Positions 27,203 through 36,985 of a stretch of 53,874 bases of DNA are shown here, in pieces. Numbering within the stretch: position 1 is the first letter of the stretch; each line of letters begins with the position of its first letter. Source of the DNA: an uncultured Rubritalea sp. (lineage in GTDB: Bacteria > Verrucomicrobiota > Verrucomicrobiia > Verrucomicrobiales > Akkermansiaceae); the NCBI GenBank assembly GCA_937981665.1, contig CALJOJ010000044.1, forward strand, positions 1-53,874, given 5' to 3'. The notes below the pieces were generated by a model. The model searched no databases. It saw nothing but the letters and a program-made list of their open reading frames with translations, and was not told where the DNA came from. Position numbers and translations under genes: made by a program.

Positions 27203-27448
27203 TTAAACATGCATAGTCACTACATTACGGAACTTTTGCCGATGCCTCTCCAGTATTTCATTAGAAAAAGTAACTCTTCCTGCACCATCCAGCCATAGTT
27301 CACAGTCACGAATCCCCTCTTGCTCGCAGAGGGCATTGATCTCACGCAACAGTTTCCCGGCAGACGTCAGCTTCCCCTTACTAACACTAGCCCTACCTCC
27401 GCGAACCTTTATCGCCTGTTTGGCAAGCATTCTGGACAAGATTTTCAT
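27203..27448 (-). CDS. Small basic hypothetical protein
   Basis: This 81-residue protein has a basic N terminus (KILSRMLAKQAIKVRGGRASVSKGK) followed by a helix (LLREINALCEQEGI) and a beta pair (CELWLDGAGRVTFS). No family is recognised. The start overlaps the stop of a 29-codon upstream frame (ATGA). Confidence 0.5.
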   Translation of the reverse strand: MKILSRMLAKQAIKVRGGRASVSKGKLTSAGKLLREINALCEQEGIRDCELWLDGAGRVTFSNEILERHRQKFRNVVTMHV

Positions 27449-27534
27449 ATACTTAGCTTATATTTCTTAGGACATGTAGACGGCTCCTCTACATTTACCT
27501 GAGGTGCTGCGTATACTCCATCGTCTTCATCCAT
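27445..27534 (-). CDS. 29-residue ORF coupled to the downstream basic protein
   Basis: ATG 27534 opens a frame of 29 residues (MDEDDGVYAAPQV...) ending in TGA that overlaps the next start. The overlap suggests translational coupling or a leader peptide. It is too short to judge further, and chance cannot be excluded. Confidence 0.3.
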   Translation of the reverse strand: MDEDDGVYAAPQVNVEEPSTCPKKYKLSI

Positions 27535-27667
27535 GCGTTATTATATTTGATCTCGTACGACATCGTCAAACCAATTTGATACATCCTGATTCACCAAGAA
27601 TGATCACATTCCACCTATTGACATCTAGAGCCAGACACCTACAATCTCGATTTCTATAACAAACATT

Positions 27668-28372
27668 ATGAACATCTGGTTATTACCTATCTTTGCTTTT
27701 TTACTGGGCTCTATCCCCTTTGGTTTACTTATTGCTAAATCTCAAGGGATCAATATCCGCGAGCACGGATCTGGTAACATTGGAGCTACCAATGTCTTAC
27801 GCATCGTCGGCAAGAAATATGGTATTTCCTGCTTCGTTCTAGATTTCTTTAAAGGCTTCATCCCAGCACTACTCGCCTATAATCTCTTCACATTCACTAA
27901 TGCGGATTCGACCATGGCTGTTGATTTCATCCGTCAGCACGCATTCGACTTCGGTGATGCGCAGTTTCAAGCACAAGGCATGAAAGTCCTGACTGGTCTG
28001 TGCGCTATTCTCGGCCACAACTACTCACCTTGGGTCAACTTTAAGGGTGGAAAAGGGATCGCTACTTCTGCAGGTGTACTCCTAGCATTCATGCCATTTG
28101 CGACACTTATCTTGATCGCTATTTTCATCATCACCTTCAAGGTCACGCGCTACATCTCTGTCGCCAGTATGGTCGCCGCAGGCTCACTGCCCTTCCTCGT
28201 TCTTTACGGCTCATGGTCACATGGTAAGATCCAAGCTGGAACATGGGATAAGCCACTCTTCATCTTTGCCGCATTCATTGGCGCTCTTGCCATCTGGAAA
28301 CACCGCTCTAACATCGTGAGCCTTCGTGCTGGCGAGGAGCATAAATTTGTCTCTAAAAAGAAATCTAAATAA
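27668..28372 (+). CDS. plsY: Acyl-phosphate:glycerol-3-phosphate acyltransferase PlsY
   Basis: This 234-residue membrane enzyme acylates glycerol-3-phosphate at position 1, the entry to phospholipid synthesis. The family motifs GSIPFG, HGSGNIGATN and KGGKGIATSAG are present, together with about five to seven membrane segments. gpsA begins three bases after its stop, so the two steps of substrate supply and use are co-transcribed. An insertion around residues 78-100 (FTNADSTMAVDFIRQ...) makes it somewhat longer than usual. Confidence 0.96.
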   Translation: MNIWLLPIFAFLLGSIPFGLLIAKSQGINIREHGSGNIGATNVLRIVGKKYGISCFVLDFFKGFIPALLAYNLFTFTNADSTMAVDFIRQHAFDFGDAQFQAQGMKVLTGLCAILGHNYSPWVNFKGGKGIATSAGVLLAFMPFATLILIAIFIITFKVTRYISVASMVAAGSLPFLVLYGSWSHGKIQAGTWDKPLFIFAAFIGALAIWKHRSNIVSLRAGEEHKFVSKKKSK

Positions 28373-28375
28373 TCC

Positions 28376-29377
28376 ATGTCATCACCTTCTAATAAAGCGG
28401 TAATATTGGGTTCAGGATCATGGGGAACGGCTCTATCTATGGTACTTGCTGAACACTTCACCGAGGTCTGCATCATTGGTAGATGCCCAGATCAAGCTGC
28501 AGAAATCTCTAGCCAACACACGAATTCACGCTATCTACCAAAGATCAGCTTAGCTGAAAATATCCACAGTACTAATGATCTCAGTGAAACCAAGACTGCC
28601 GACATTATCCTCTTTGTAGTCCCGACATCTGCCACCCGTGAGATTTCCCATCAGCTATCAGTAATAGACATTCCTGCGAGCACTCCACTCATCTCATGTG
28701 CCAAAGGCATCGAGCGTGGAACCGGCAGCAGAATGAGCGACATCATTCATGAAAATTTACCAAACAACCCGATCGCAGTCCTCTCGGGTCCTAACCACGC
28801 AGAAGAAGTAGCCCGCCATCTCGCCACTTGCACCGTCGTTGGCAGTATTGATAAGCAACTCTGCTCAGATCTCCAGAAATTCTTCTCTACTCAGAACTTC
28901 CGCACCTACACCACACAAGATGTAGCAGGCATGGAACTCGGTGGAGCACTCAAGAACGTCTTCGCCATCGCGGCTGGAATCGCAGCTGGCATTGGCCTTG
29001 GTGATAATGCCATTGCGGCACTCGTCACCCGCGGGCTCGCAGAGATGACGCGTCTCGGTATCGCACTCGGTGGTCAGCCAGACACATTCATGGGACTCTC
29101 AGGAATAGGCGATCTCATGACCACCTGCTATTCAGTTCATTCACGTAATAACCGCGTAGGCATGGCTCTCGGAAAGGGCCTCAGCCTCAAACAAGCATGT
29201 GATGAACTAGGCATGGTCGCTGAAGGCGTGCCAAACACTCTCTCCATCTATGAGGCAGCGCGTGAGACAGACGTCGAAACCCCCATCATCGATGCCGTCT
29301 ACAACGTACTCTATCACGGTAAGTCAGCGAGACAAGCCGTGCAAGAACTCCTCACACGTGACCCTAAAGCTGAATAA
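28376..29377 (+). CDS. gpsA: Glycerol-3-phosphate dehydrogenase [NAD(P)+]
   Basis: This 333-residue enzyme reduces dihydroxyacetone phosphate to sn-glycerol-3-phosphate. The Rossmann motif GSGSWGTALS, catalytic Lys region (ELGGALKNVFAIAAG) and GLSGIGDLMTTC are all present. It provides the substrate of PlsY, encoded immediately upstream. Confidence 0.96.
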   Translation: MSSPSNKAVILGSGSWGTALSMVLAEHFTEVCIIGRCPDQAAEISSQHTNSRYLPKISLAENIHSTNDLSETKTADIILFVVPTSATREISHQLSVIDIPASTPLISCAKGIERGTGSRMSDIIHENLPNNPIAVLSGPNHAEEVARHLATCTVVGSIDKQLCSDLQKFFSTQNFRTYTTQDVAGMELGGALKNVFAIAAGIAAGIGLGDNAIAALVTRGLAEMTRLGIALGGQPDTFMGLSGIGDLMTTCYSVHSRNNRVGMALGKGLSLKQACDELGMVAEGVPNTLSIYEAARETDVETPIIDAVYNVLYHGKSARQAVQELLTRDPKAE

Positions 29378-29421
29378 GCTACCATCATTTTTTAAACCAT
29401 TTACTATTTAAATAAAATATC

Positions 29422-31332
29422 ATGTCGTTTCTAATTCACGATTTCACAGGCATCTCCTTTGGCATCTATCTCACCATTATTTTAGGCCTAGGCATACTCG
29501 CTCAGTGGTCAGCTTGGCGCTTCAAACTTCCGTCCATCCTATTACTCCTCGCCTTTGGTTTCGGTGCGCAGTTACTCTTCAGCATCAGCATCAATGACTT
29601 CCTCACTGAGGAACTTGGTAATACCTTGCTACTACCCGTAGTCGGTCTCTCGGTAGCGCTCATCCTCTTCGAGGGTGGACTGACTTTAAAATTCTCCGAA
29701 CTCAAGGAAAGTGGCGCCCCTGTGTTTCGACTATGCACCATCGGTGTCCTGATCGCCTTTACCCTCACTACAGCCATTGGCATGTACCTTTTCCATTGGG
29801 ACTGGCGAGTTGCTACCATTTTAGGCTCTATCCTGGTGGTCACTGGTCCCACAGTCATCGCCCCGCTCATCAGGCATATTAAACCCTCACGTAAGGTTGG
29901 TTCTATTGTGAAATGGGAAGGCATCGTAGTCGACCCTATCGGAGCCATCATGGCCGTTCTTATGTTCCAAGCAGCCATTGCTGGTGATTGGGACTCTGCC
30001 CGAGCTGCCATCATCGAGTCCCTCATTAAGACCGTCATCGTCGGCCTCGTCTTCGCCTTCATTCTAGCAAAAGCCATTGAGTTCGCGCTCAAGAAGCACT
30101 ACATCCCAGACTTCCTTCACTCAGTCTTCATCATCTCCATGATTGCCATTGCTTACACAGCTTCTAATGCCGTGGTGCACGAGTCTGGACTACTCACCGT
30201 CACCGTGATGGGCATCGCCCTAGCGAACCAGAAATCAGTCTCGGTAAAGCACATCCTGGAGTTCAAGGAACACCTCAGAGTACTCATTATCTCACTCCTC
30301 TTCCTCGTCCTATCTGGTCGAGTAGAAACCGAGAAACTCACCACTGAGGTCCTCGAACAAGGACTCATTCTCCTAGCCCTACTCATCTTAGTGGTCCGCC
30401 CACTGACCATATTCGGAGCTAATTTATTTACCAAGAAAACGACGTTTAAAGAACAAGTCTTCCTAGCATCACTCGCACCACGAGGAATCGTCGCCGCAGC
30501 GGTCACCTCCATCTTCGCTCTCGAGCTATCACAAGCAGCTTCAGAAGGGAAAGTTACCCAAGAAGTAGCTCAGCAAGCAGAGAGCCTTGTCATGCTGACA
30601 TTCATCGTCATTGTCGGTACAGTCGCCTTTTACGGCTTACTCGCTGCCCCACTAGCGAACCGCCTAGGACTAGCTTCTAAAAACCCCCGCGGAGTCCTCT
30701 TCGCTGGAGCGAACATCTGGTGTAGACAGCTCGCTAAAGCTCTCCACGATGACGGCCATGATGTCCTCATGCTAGATACAAACTACGCTAACATAGCAGC
30801 CGCATCCATGGATGGTATCCCCGCCAAACGCGCGAACATCCTCTCAGAATATGTAGAAGAAGAGCTAGACCTCACCGGCATCGGTCAGCTCCTAGCGGGC
30901 ACTAATAATGACGAGGTAAACAGCCTCGCAGCGAGAGAATTTACCCACATTTTCGGCTCTGCAGAGATCTGGCAAGTCGCGCCCATGGATGATAATGCTC
31001 ACCACACAAATGCTGTAGCCTCTCACCAGCGTGGACGTATTCCATTCACAGGAAGACCTAATCGTAAAGAACTTGAAAGCCGTGTCCTCAATGGTGGCAT
31101 CATCAAGTCCACCACCATCTCTGAGCAGTTCACCTACGAAGACTTCTCAAAGGGAACCCCAGACCACATTATTCTCTTTCTAAACTCAGACGAACGCGGA
31201 CTCCGCCCCGCAGAAGAAGACCTTAAGAAAGTGAGTGCAGGTGTCACCATCTACACTCTTGTCCCCTGTGAAACTGCCACTGAGATCACTAAGAAGATCG
31301 AGATCAACAAGCTCAAAAACACGCAGTCATAG
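29422..31332 (+). CDS. Na+/H+ antiporter of the CPA1 group with a TrkA-N-like domain
   Basis: This 636-residue protein has about 12 membrane segments in residues 1-415, including the conserved VVTGPTVIAPL segment and ASLAPRGIVAAA, followed by a cytoplasmic Rossmann-like region (GVLFAGANIWCRQLAKALHDDGH) typical of TrkA-N regulatory domains. It probably exchanges Na+ or K+ for protons. It follows gpsA by 44 bp, and the following methyltransferase starts 34 bp after the stop. Confidence 0.88.
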   Translation: MSFLIHDFTGISFGIYLTIILGLGILAQWSAWRFKLPSILLLLAFGFGAQLLFSISINDFLTEELGNTLLLPVVGLSVALILFEGGLTLKFSELKESGAPVFRLCTIGVLIAFTLTTAIGMYLFHWDWRVATILGSILVVTGPTVIAPLIRHIKPSRKVGSIVKWEGIVVDPIGAIMAVLMFQAAIAGDWDSARAAIIESLIKTVIVGLVFAFILAKAIEFALKKHYIPDFLHSVFIISMIAIAYTASNAVVHESGLLTVTVMGIALANQKSVSVKHILEFKEHLRVLIISLLFLVLSGRVETEKLTTEVLEQGLILLALLILVVRPLTIFGANLFTKKTTFKEQVFLASLAPRGIVAAAVTSIFALELSQAASEGKVTQEVAQQAESLVMLTFIVIVGTVAFYGLLAAPLANRLGLASKNPRGVLFAGANIWCRQLAKALHDDGHDVLMLDTNYANIAAASMDGIPAKRANILSEYVEEELDLTGIGQLLAGTNNDEVNSLAAREFTHIFGSAEIWQVAPMDDNAHHTNAVASHQRGRIPFTGRPNRKELESRVLNGGIIKSTTISEQFTYEDFSKGTPDHIILFLNSDERGLRPAEEDLKKVSAGVTIYTLVPCETATEITKKIEINKLKNTQS

Positions 31333-31366
31333 CTACTTTTTCATACCTACCATACCTACCACTACC

Positions 31367-32158
31367 GTGTACACAGATCTAGAAGCTAAACTCCACGACA
31401 CATTCTGGGAACAAGAAGACATCATCTCTGAGCTTCCATTACTAGAGGAGTTTCATGATAAAAAGCTCAGTCTAGAAATAGGTTGTGGTTCAGGAAGGCT
31501 CTTGCTCCCTCTCCTCAGTGACGGCCATCCCATAGACGGAGTCGAGATCTCACCTGACATGGTAGACATCCTCCACACTAATGCTCAGAAACAAAACCTC
31601 ACCTCTAAGCTAGGCGAACAGGACATCCACACAGCAGACATCGTAGGACTCCCATTAGATAAGAAATACGAGCGTGTTTCCGTCCCAGCATTCACAGCTC
31701 AGCTACTCAGCCGTGACGGATTCCAAGACATGCTGAAGCAAGCACTCAGCTACACCAGCGATGACGCCCAGCTCTACCTCACCCTCTTCATCCCCTGGGC
31801 TGAGATAGCAGGTGAGCTTAGCGAAGGTGACTGGTACGTAGATCACGAGGCACCAGTCGGAGAAGATAAAGGCGCCAAGGCTGTCTGTAAGACAAAATTT
31901 ACCATCAACCGACTCACCCAGACACTATCTCGGAAGCACCAGTACACCGTCACCCACACCAACGGTAAAAAACAAGAACACCGCTCTAAGCAAGAAATCC
32001 AGTGGTACAGCTATCAAGAACTCAAGCTCCTATTAGCTTCCTGTGGCTGGAAAGAGCTATCACTCATCACTGACCTAGAGCCAGCATCCGCATCAGATCC
32101 TGACGTAGGACCAGATCCAGATGCACACATCATCACACTTATCGCTGAGAAAATTTGA
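31367..32158 (+). CDS. Class I SAM-dependent methyltransferase
   Basis: About 263 residues from GTG 31367 (VYTDLEAKLHDTFW). A longer frame from 31235 overlaps the antiporter by 98 bp and adds only Ser/Arg-rich sequence, so I reject it. Motif I is LEIGCGSGRLLLPLL, followed by the acidic residue in DGVEISP. The middle resembles methyltransferases with a glycine-type N-terminal Rossmann core. Substrate unknown. Confidence 0.82.
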   Translation: MYTDLEAKLHDTFWEQEDIISELPLLEEFHDKKLSLEIGCGSGRLLLPLLSDGHPIDGVEISPDMVDILHTNAQKQNLTSKLGEQDIHTADIVGLPLDKKYERVSVPAFTAQLLSRDGFQDMLKQALSYTSDDAQLYLTLFIPWAEIAGELSEGDWYVDHEAPVGEDKGAKAVCKTKFTINRLTQTLSRKHQYTVTHTNGKKQEHRSKQEIQWYSYQELKLLLASCGWKELSLITDLEPASASDPDVGPDPDAHIITLIAEKI

Positions 32159-32194
32159 ACAAGAACTAACACCTATTTACTATAGTTAGAAGTC

Positions 32195-32794
32195 ATGTCA
32201 GATCCCCCCATAAAAAAGCAACCTGCATTTCAAATAGATCCTAATGATGGAGCTGGCATCAGTAAGCGCATCTTCGGATCACCGCGTAAGGAAGTAGTAG
32301 AGCCTGAGAAAGAAGTCCGCTTCACCCGTTCATCTCAAGCCACCCTCTTCTTCTTCCTAGGTACCCTCTGCGTCATGATCTGCATCGGCACATTATTTAA
32401 TGAATTTATAAACTGGGGTCCGACCCACGCTGACTTTAAAGCCTACTGGTGGCTCAGTCTCACCCCCCTCATACCAGCCGCCCTCTTCTTCCGCATTGGC
32501 GTCCACTGCGTGCGCCACGCCTACATCATCTTCACTCCCATGGGCATCGAAATCTTCCCCTTCTGGAAACCTGAGAAAAACCTCCAAGTCGTCTTCTGGT
32601 CAGACATCCATCACGCAGACTTCGTAGTCAACCAAATGATCCTTCATTATAACGCAGAAGAAACCGGTGGCATAGTCACCAGCCTCTACCCCATCGGTAA
32701 GCGTAACTACCCGCTCCTAGAAAAGGCGATCAACGGCAGGATCAATACTACTCCTGATGTGAAGTCTAAGCATGAATCAAAATCCACTAACTAG
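32195..32794 (+). CDS. Hypothetical membrane protein
   Basis: This 199-residue protein is unrecognised. A cytoplasmic N-terminal region of about 45 residues is followed by two membrane segments (about 48-70 and 83-101) and a C-terminal region with beta character (HAYIIFTPMGIEIFPFW, QVVFWSDIHHADFV), a layout seen in small bacterial PH-domain membrane proteins. It is 36 bp downstream of the methyltransferase and 33 bp upstream of the dipeptidase. Confidence 0.6.
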   Translation: MSDPPIKKQPAFQIDPNDGAGISKRIFGSPRKEVVEPEKEVRFTRSSQATLFFFLGTLCVMICIGTLFNEFINWGPTHADFKAYWWLSLTPLIPAALFFRIGVHCVRHAYIIFTPMGIEIFPFWKPEKNLQVVFWSDIHHADFVVNQMILHYNAEETGGIVTSLYPIGKRNYPLLEKAINGRINTTPDVKSKHESKSTN

Positions 32795-32827
32795 CTCTAA
32801 CAACATTTCCTAAAAATCACCCTCCCC

Positions 32828-33544
32828 ATGAAAAACCTCATCACTCTAGGCCTTCCCCTCATCTGCTTCACCATCTGTTACTGCTCTCCCAGTGGATCAA
32901 CAGCATCATCGAAGCCTATCCCGACCAACGACAGATCAGCTCCGCCACAGTTCAAGAAACTCCCCGTGTCGAGTAATCCAAAATACGCGGCAGCTAACCT
33001 CGTTTCTATCCAGGAAATAGACCCCACTATCGTCATCGACCTCCAGTACACACGACCATCCATCGTAGCTAAGTCACCACTCTACCCCACTTCATTCCCC
33101 GCACTCTGTAGACCAGAAACAGCACTCAGACTGAAACATGCTAATGCAATAGTAAAAGAATTTGGCTGTCGCCTCAAGGTCTGGGACTCCTACCGCCCAC
33201 CATCAGCCCAGTGGAAACTCTACGAAGCATCAGGCAGAAATGATGACTTCGTGGCGAACCCTAGGAACTCTCCATCACAGCACTCATGTGGCACAGCAGT
33301 AGACATCACACTCGTTACAAAATCTGGCAAAGCCATCCCCATGCCCACTGGTTTCGATGCCTTCACCCCACAAGCCAGTTCATCCTTCCGTCACTCAGAC
33401 CCCACCGTTGCCAAAAACCTCAAGATCCTACAATACGCCATGCATAAGTCTGGCTTCTACCCACTCCCTCATGAGTGGTGGCACTACATCGATGTAAACT
33501 TCAAGAAATACCCAGACACGATTCCGCTCAGCAAGATTCAGTAA
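32828..33544 (+). CDS. D-alanyl-D-alanine dipeptidase (VanX/DdpX type, peptidase M15D)
   Basis: This 238-residue exported protein has a hydrophobic signal sequence (1-20; Cys17 and Cys19 make a lipoprotein possible, though the lipobox is poor). The zinc and catalytic residues are in place: SYRPP (R123), SQHSCGTAVDITL (H152, D159) and EWWHY (E216, H219). The family hydrolyses D-Ala-D-Ala dipeptide. Because no vanH or vanA ligase is present, a peptidoglycan-recycling role is more likely than vancomycin resistance. Confidence 0.92.
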   Translation: MKNLITLGLPLICFTICYCSPSGSTASSKPIPTNDRSAPPQFKKLPVSSNPKYAAANLVSIQEIDPTIVIDLQYTRPSIVAKSPLYPTSFPALCRPETALRLKHANAIVKEFGCRLKVWDSYRPPSAQWKLYEASGRNDDFVANPRNSPSQHSCGTAVDITLVTKSGKAIPMPTGFDAFTPQASSSFRHSDPTVAKNLKILQYAMHKSGFYPLPHEWWHYIDVNFKKYPDTIPLSKIQ

Positions 33545-33556
33545 GCAGCATCAGAA

Positions 33557-33594
33557 ACAAAAAAATCCCAGACGCCACATAAGCATCTGGGATT
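33557..33594 (-). terminator. Terminator of the leftward pyrH-frr-trxB cluster
   Basis: AATCCCAGACGC (33564-33575) pairs with GCATCTGGGATT (33583-33594), with a G-U pair on the minus strand. Read leftwards, it ends in a run of T (33557-33565). It may also stop the convergent dipeptidase transcript, though the plus side has fewer T. Confidence 0.85.
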
Positions 33595-33630
33595 ATCAAA
33601 TTTTCTTAGATCAGCTTCTCTACCTTCTAA

Positions 33631-34593
33631 CTAACCTTCCAAGTTAGCAATGTAATGCTCAGCTTCGAGAGACGCTGCACAGCCTTGACCAGCAGCAGTG
33701 ATACCCTGACGGTACACCGTATCAGCCACATCACCTGCAGCGAAGACGCCTGGTGTCTTAGTCGCTGTCTTACCCGGGATCTGGATCAGATAACCTGAGT
33801 CATCTTGATCCACGAGATCCTTACTAATGAAGCCCGTGTTAGGATTATGCCCGATAGCCATGAACACACCTTCTACAGCTAGCTCAGACTCTGTACCATC
33901 CACAGTATTCTTAAGCTTCACAGCCTTGATGCGCTTATTCTCATCCAGCACATAGCCAGTCACGCCGGAGTTCCACACTGGCTCCACTTTCTCATTAGCC
34001 AGCGCACGCGCAGCCATGATCTTAGAAGCGCGTAGCTCTTCACGACGGTGAATAAGGTACACCTTACTAGCAAACTTTGTCAGGAACGTAGCCTCCTCAG
34101 CAGCAGAGTCTCCACCACCGATCACACAGACAGGAACGTCTCTGTAGAATGCTCCATCACAGGTAGCACACGCAGTAAGACCAGCACCAGACTTCACTAG
34201 CTCTTCCTCACCTGGAAGACCTAAGTATCTAGCAGATGCTCCAGAAGCGATGATCACCGTCTTCGTCTGGTACACCTTCTTATCGTCTGGTGAGAACACA
34301 TTGTGCGCCTCGACAGTGAATGATTTATCAGCATTATGAATGACATTCGTCACCGCCACACCATTCTCCACACGAGCACCGAAGCGCTCTGCTTGCTGCT
34401 GCATCTTCTGCATCAGCTCAGGTCCCATGATCCCCTCTGGGAAACCAGGGAAGTTCTCCACATCAGTGGTCGTAGTCAGCTGACCTCCTGGCTGAGAACC
34501 AGTGAGGATGAGCGGGGCGAGATCTGCGCGAGCAGAGTAAATAGCTGCGGTATATCCAGCAGGGCCGGTTCCAATAATAATTACGTTTTCCAT
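33631..34593 (-). CDS. trxB: Thioredoxin reductase
   Basis: This 320-residue flavoenzyme reduces thioredoxin with NADPH. Features are the FAD motif [16 protein letters not shown], redox pair ACATC (C142, C145), NADPH motif [10 protein letters not shown], and the C-terminal FAD motif GVFAAGDV. Length is normal. It ends the pyrH-frr-trxB cluster. Confidence 0.97.
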   Translation of the reverse strand: MENVIIIGTGPAGYTAAIYSARADLAPLILTGSQPGGQLTTTTDVENFPGFPEGIMGPELMQKMQQQAERFGARVENGVAVTNVIHNADKSFTVEAHNVFSPDDKKVYQTKTVIIASGASARYLGLPGEEELVKSGAGLTACATCDGAFYRDVPVCVIGGGDSAAEEATFLTKFASKVYLIHRREELRASKIMAARALANEKVEPVWNSGVTGYVLDENKRIKAVKLKNTVDGTESELAVEGVFMAIGHNPNTGFISKDLVDQDDSGYLIQIPGKTATKTPGVFAAGDVADTVYRQGITAAGQGCAASLEAEHYIANLEG

Positions 34594-34653
34594 GTCTTCT
34601 ATGAGTGAGTGATTGCTTAGTTATTCCAAAAATTTATATGCGATGACTATGCC

Positions 34654-35220
34654 TTAGACTGTCATCACTTCCTTCTCCTTAGCAATAGACTCTTCATCCA
34701 CCCTCTTGCTATATCCATTAGTGATCTCCTGCACCTCTGCTTCGAAGTCACGTAGTGAATCTTCCGTAAGAATATTATCACTCTTCATCTTCTTACCATT
34801 ATCCATTCCCTCTTTTCTGCATCCGCGAACACGCACCTTGATATCTTCACTGATCGTCTTCACGCGCTTCACCATTTCCTGACGTCGCTCTTCGTTCAGC
34901 TCAGGGATAGGCAGGCGGAGGAGCTTTCCTTCGTTCACCGGGTTGAAGCCCAGCTGAGCTTCTCGGATACCGCGGTCGATGTCATCCGCCGTACTCGGAT
35001 CATGCGGCTGGATGACGATCTGTCTTGGCTCAGGCGTGCTAATGATAGCCAGGTCACGCAGCTTCATACGCGTACCATATGCCTTCACATCGATCATGAC
35101 ATTTTCCACCAATGAAGGAGAAGCCTTACCCGTACGCACGGATGAGAACTCCTTATTCATATGCTCCATAGCTGACTCCATCGCCACCTTTAGTTCTGAT
35201 ATTACTTCTGTAGGTTCCAT
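34654..35220 (-). CDS. frr: Ribosome recycling factor
   Basis: This 188-residue protein splits post-termination ribosomes together with EF-G. The three-helix body and signatures are typical: EFSSVRTGKASPSLVENV, ISTPEPRQIVIQPHDPS, and LRLPIPELNEERRQEMVK. It lies 44 bp downstream of pyrH, the usual gene order. Confidence 0.97.
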   Translation of the reverse strand: MEPTEVISELKVAMESAMEHMNKEFSSVRTGKASPSLVENVMIDVKAYGTRMKLRDLAIISTPEPRQIVIQPHDPSTADDIDRGIREAQLGFNPVNEGKLLRLPIPELNEERRQEMVKRVKTISEDIKVRVRGCRKEGMDNGKKMKSDNILTEDSLRDFEAEVQEITNGYSKRVDEESIAKEKEVMTV

Positions 35221-35264
35221 TATACTTACTTATTCTATTGTTAAATTTTTACTGCTAGAAAATA

Positions 35265-35990
35265 TTAGCGGCTAACGATCGTGCCAATCTTCTCACCAAG
35301 AATTGCCTTAGTGATATTACCATTCACATTAAGGTCAAACACCATGATCGGGATATCATTATCCATGCAGAGCGAAAATGCAGTAGAATCCATCACCCCA
35401 AGCTGATCATTGATACAAGTCTCGAAGCTCACCGCCTCATAGCGAGTCGCCGTAGAGTCCTTCTTAGGGTCCGCCGTATAGACACCATCTACCATCGTTG
35501 CCTTTAGAATAGCATCTGCTCCCATCTCACTCGCTCTGAGTGCCGCTGTAGTATCTGTAGAGAAAAACGGGCTACCTGTTCCCGCAGCGAAAATCACCAC
35601 CGTTTTATGGCTCAGCTGCTTATTCGCCTTCCTGCGGATAAATGGCTCAGCTACATTCTTCATCTCGATAGCAGACTGTACCACGCAAGCCACACCTTCA
35701 GCCTCTATCGCAGACTGCACAGCAAGTGCATTCATCACCGTAGCCATCATCCCCACATAGTCAGCAGTAGCGCGGTCCATACCACGAGCAGAAGCACTAG
35801 CTCCTCTCCAGAAGTTCCCCCCGCCCACAACAATCGCAATCTCTACTCCCTTTGCATGAGCAGCTGCTATCTCCTTAGCGATGCGCTCTACTATCTCCGG
35901 AGAAATATTATCCTGACTGCCCACCTCGCGCAGAGCCTCTCCGCTCAGCTTGAGTACTACTCGTTTGAATGTGTTATTTGTGTCGCTCAT
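35265..35990 (-). CDS. pyrH: Uridylate kinase
   Basis: This 241-residue bacterial UMP kinase phosphorylates UMP to UDP. It has the amino-acid-kinase fold: VVLKLSGEAL, VVGGGNFWRG, and FAAGTGSPFFSTDTTAALRA. The gene usually sits downstream of rpsB-tsf; here the upstream neighbour is a HAD hydrolase 107 bp away. Confidence 0.97.
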   Translation of the reverse strand: MSDTNNTFKRVVLKLSGEALREVGSQDNISPEIVERIAKEIAAAHAKGVEIAIVVGGGNFWRGASASARGMDRATADYVGMMATVMNALAVQSAIEAEGVACVVQSAIEMKNVAEPFIRRKANKQLSHKTVVIFAAGTGSPFFSTDTTAALRASEMGADAILKATMVDGVYTADPKKDSTATRYEAVSFETCINDQLGVMDSTAFSLCMDNDIPIMVFDLNVNGNITKAILGEKIGTIVSR

Positions 35991-36097
35991 ACCGTCTTAA
36001 TGAGAGAAACATTTCAGCCACGCAAATGTGAAGTTAATTCGCGCTGCAGACAAAAATTTTTTTAACCGAACCTCAAGAGCACACTCGCCCAGTTCAC

Positions 36098-36901
36098 CTA
36101 GAGCGAAATGAAATGCTCCAACGCCTCGAGCGTACCTAAGCTAGCTAGCCCCTCAGCGATGTATCCGCCCTGCTCGCGCACATGCGCCTTCACCACATCA
36201 TCCGCATTCCCAGGACAAGCCAGCATCCCAGCGTATTTAGGATACAGCATATCCAGGTCATTATGCCCATCACCTATCGTAAATACCCTCTCAGCCCCCA
36301 CACCACAGCGACGCGCTATCTCCGCTAATGAAGTACCCTTATGATAGTCCTTATGACTAAAACGTAAATAAATCGTATTCCGCAAGTAGCCCAGATCCTT
36401 CTGCTCAGAAATGCCAGCATCGATGAACTCCAAGATCCCAGCCATCTCCTCGATAGAGTTCGCTACTATCCCCGCAGGGTCTCCCACCTCGCTCACCCAC
36501 TCAGCCCCCGTATCAGACTCCACGTGATCCTGCACCTGCTTTAGAAATTTCTTCGCCCTCTTATACACCTTCTTATGAGCCTTCTCAGAGCGCACATTCC
36601 ACTCCCTCACAGGCAGCCAACGGTTCATACTCCCAGGAGTATACAGCTCCCGCTCACGCGCCACCATAAAGTCCGGTAAAAACGGAAATCCCCCTTCCAA
36701 GAAACCATCTATCATCTGCGCCTGCGAGCGCCCAGTATTGATCCCCCACACCCAGCCATCTTCACGTAGCTCCTTGATCTTATCAAAGAACGCCGGCTCC
36801 AGCATCGGCTCAGAATCCGGACACACAAGCGTCCCATCGAAGTCAAACGACAACACACCAGTCGTCTTCTCTGGCATCGGTAAAGGCTGTAGCATTGGCA
36901 T
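36098..36901 (-). CDS. HAD superfamily hydrolase (Cof-like)
   Basis: This 267-residue protein has motif I FDFDGTL near residue 20, motif II INTGRS, and motif IV GDGHNDLDML. A cap domain lies between motifs II and III, as in Cof-type sugar phosphatases. The substrate is not predictable. It lies next to pyrH on the same strand. Confidence 0.87.
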   Translation of the reverse strand: MPMLQPLPMPEKTTGVLSFDFDGTLVCPDSEPMLEPAFFDKIKELREDGWVWGINTGRSQAQMIDGFLEGGFPFLPDFMVARERELYTPGSMNRWLPVREWNVRSEKAHKKVYKRAKKFLKQVQDHVESDTGAEWVSEVGDPAGIVANSIEEMAGILEFIDAGISEQKDLGYLRNTIYLRFSHKDYHKGTSLAEIARRCGVGAERVFTIGDGHNDLDMLYPKYAGMLACPGNADDVVKAHVREQGGYIAEGLASLGTLEALEHFISL

Positions 36902-36985
36902 ATTCCTAGCTCTACCCCCTCACCTCCATTTTAGCAAATACCAATCACAACCATAGCCCGTCAGAAACGCTTTACCCATTACCTC

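Noticed and set aside
31235-31366. Upstream extension of the methyltransferase frame
   Set aside because: It overlaps the antiporter gene and adds a Ser/Arg-rich shadow sequence; GTG 31367 is the natural start.
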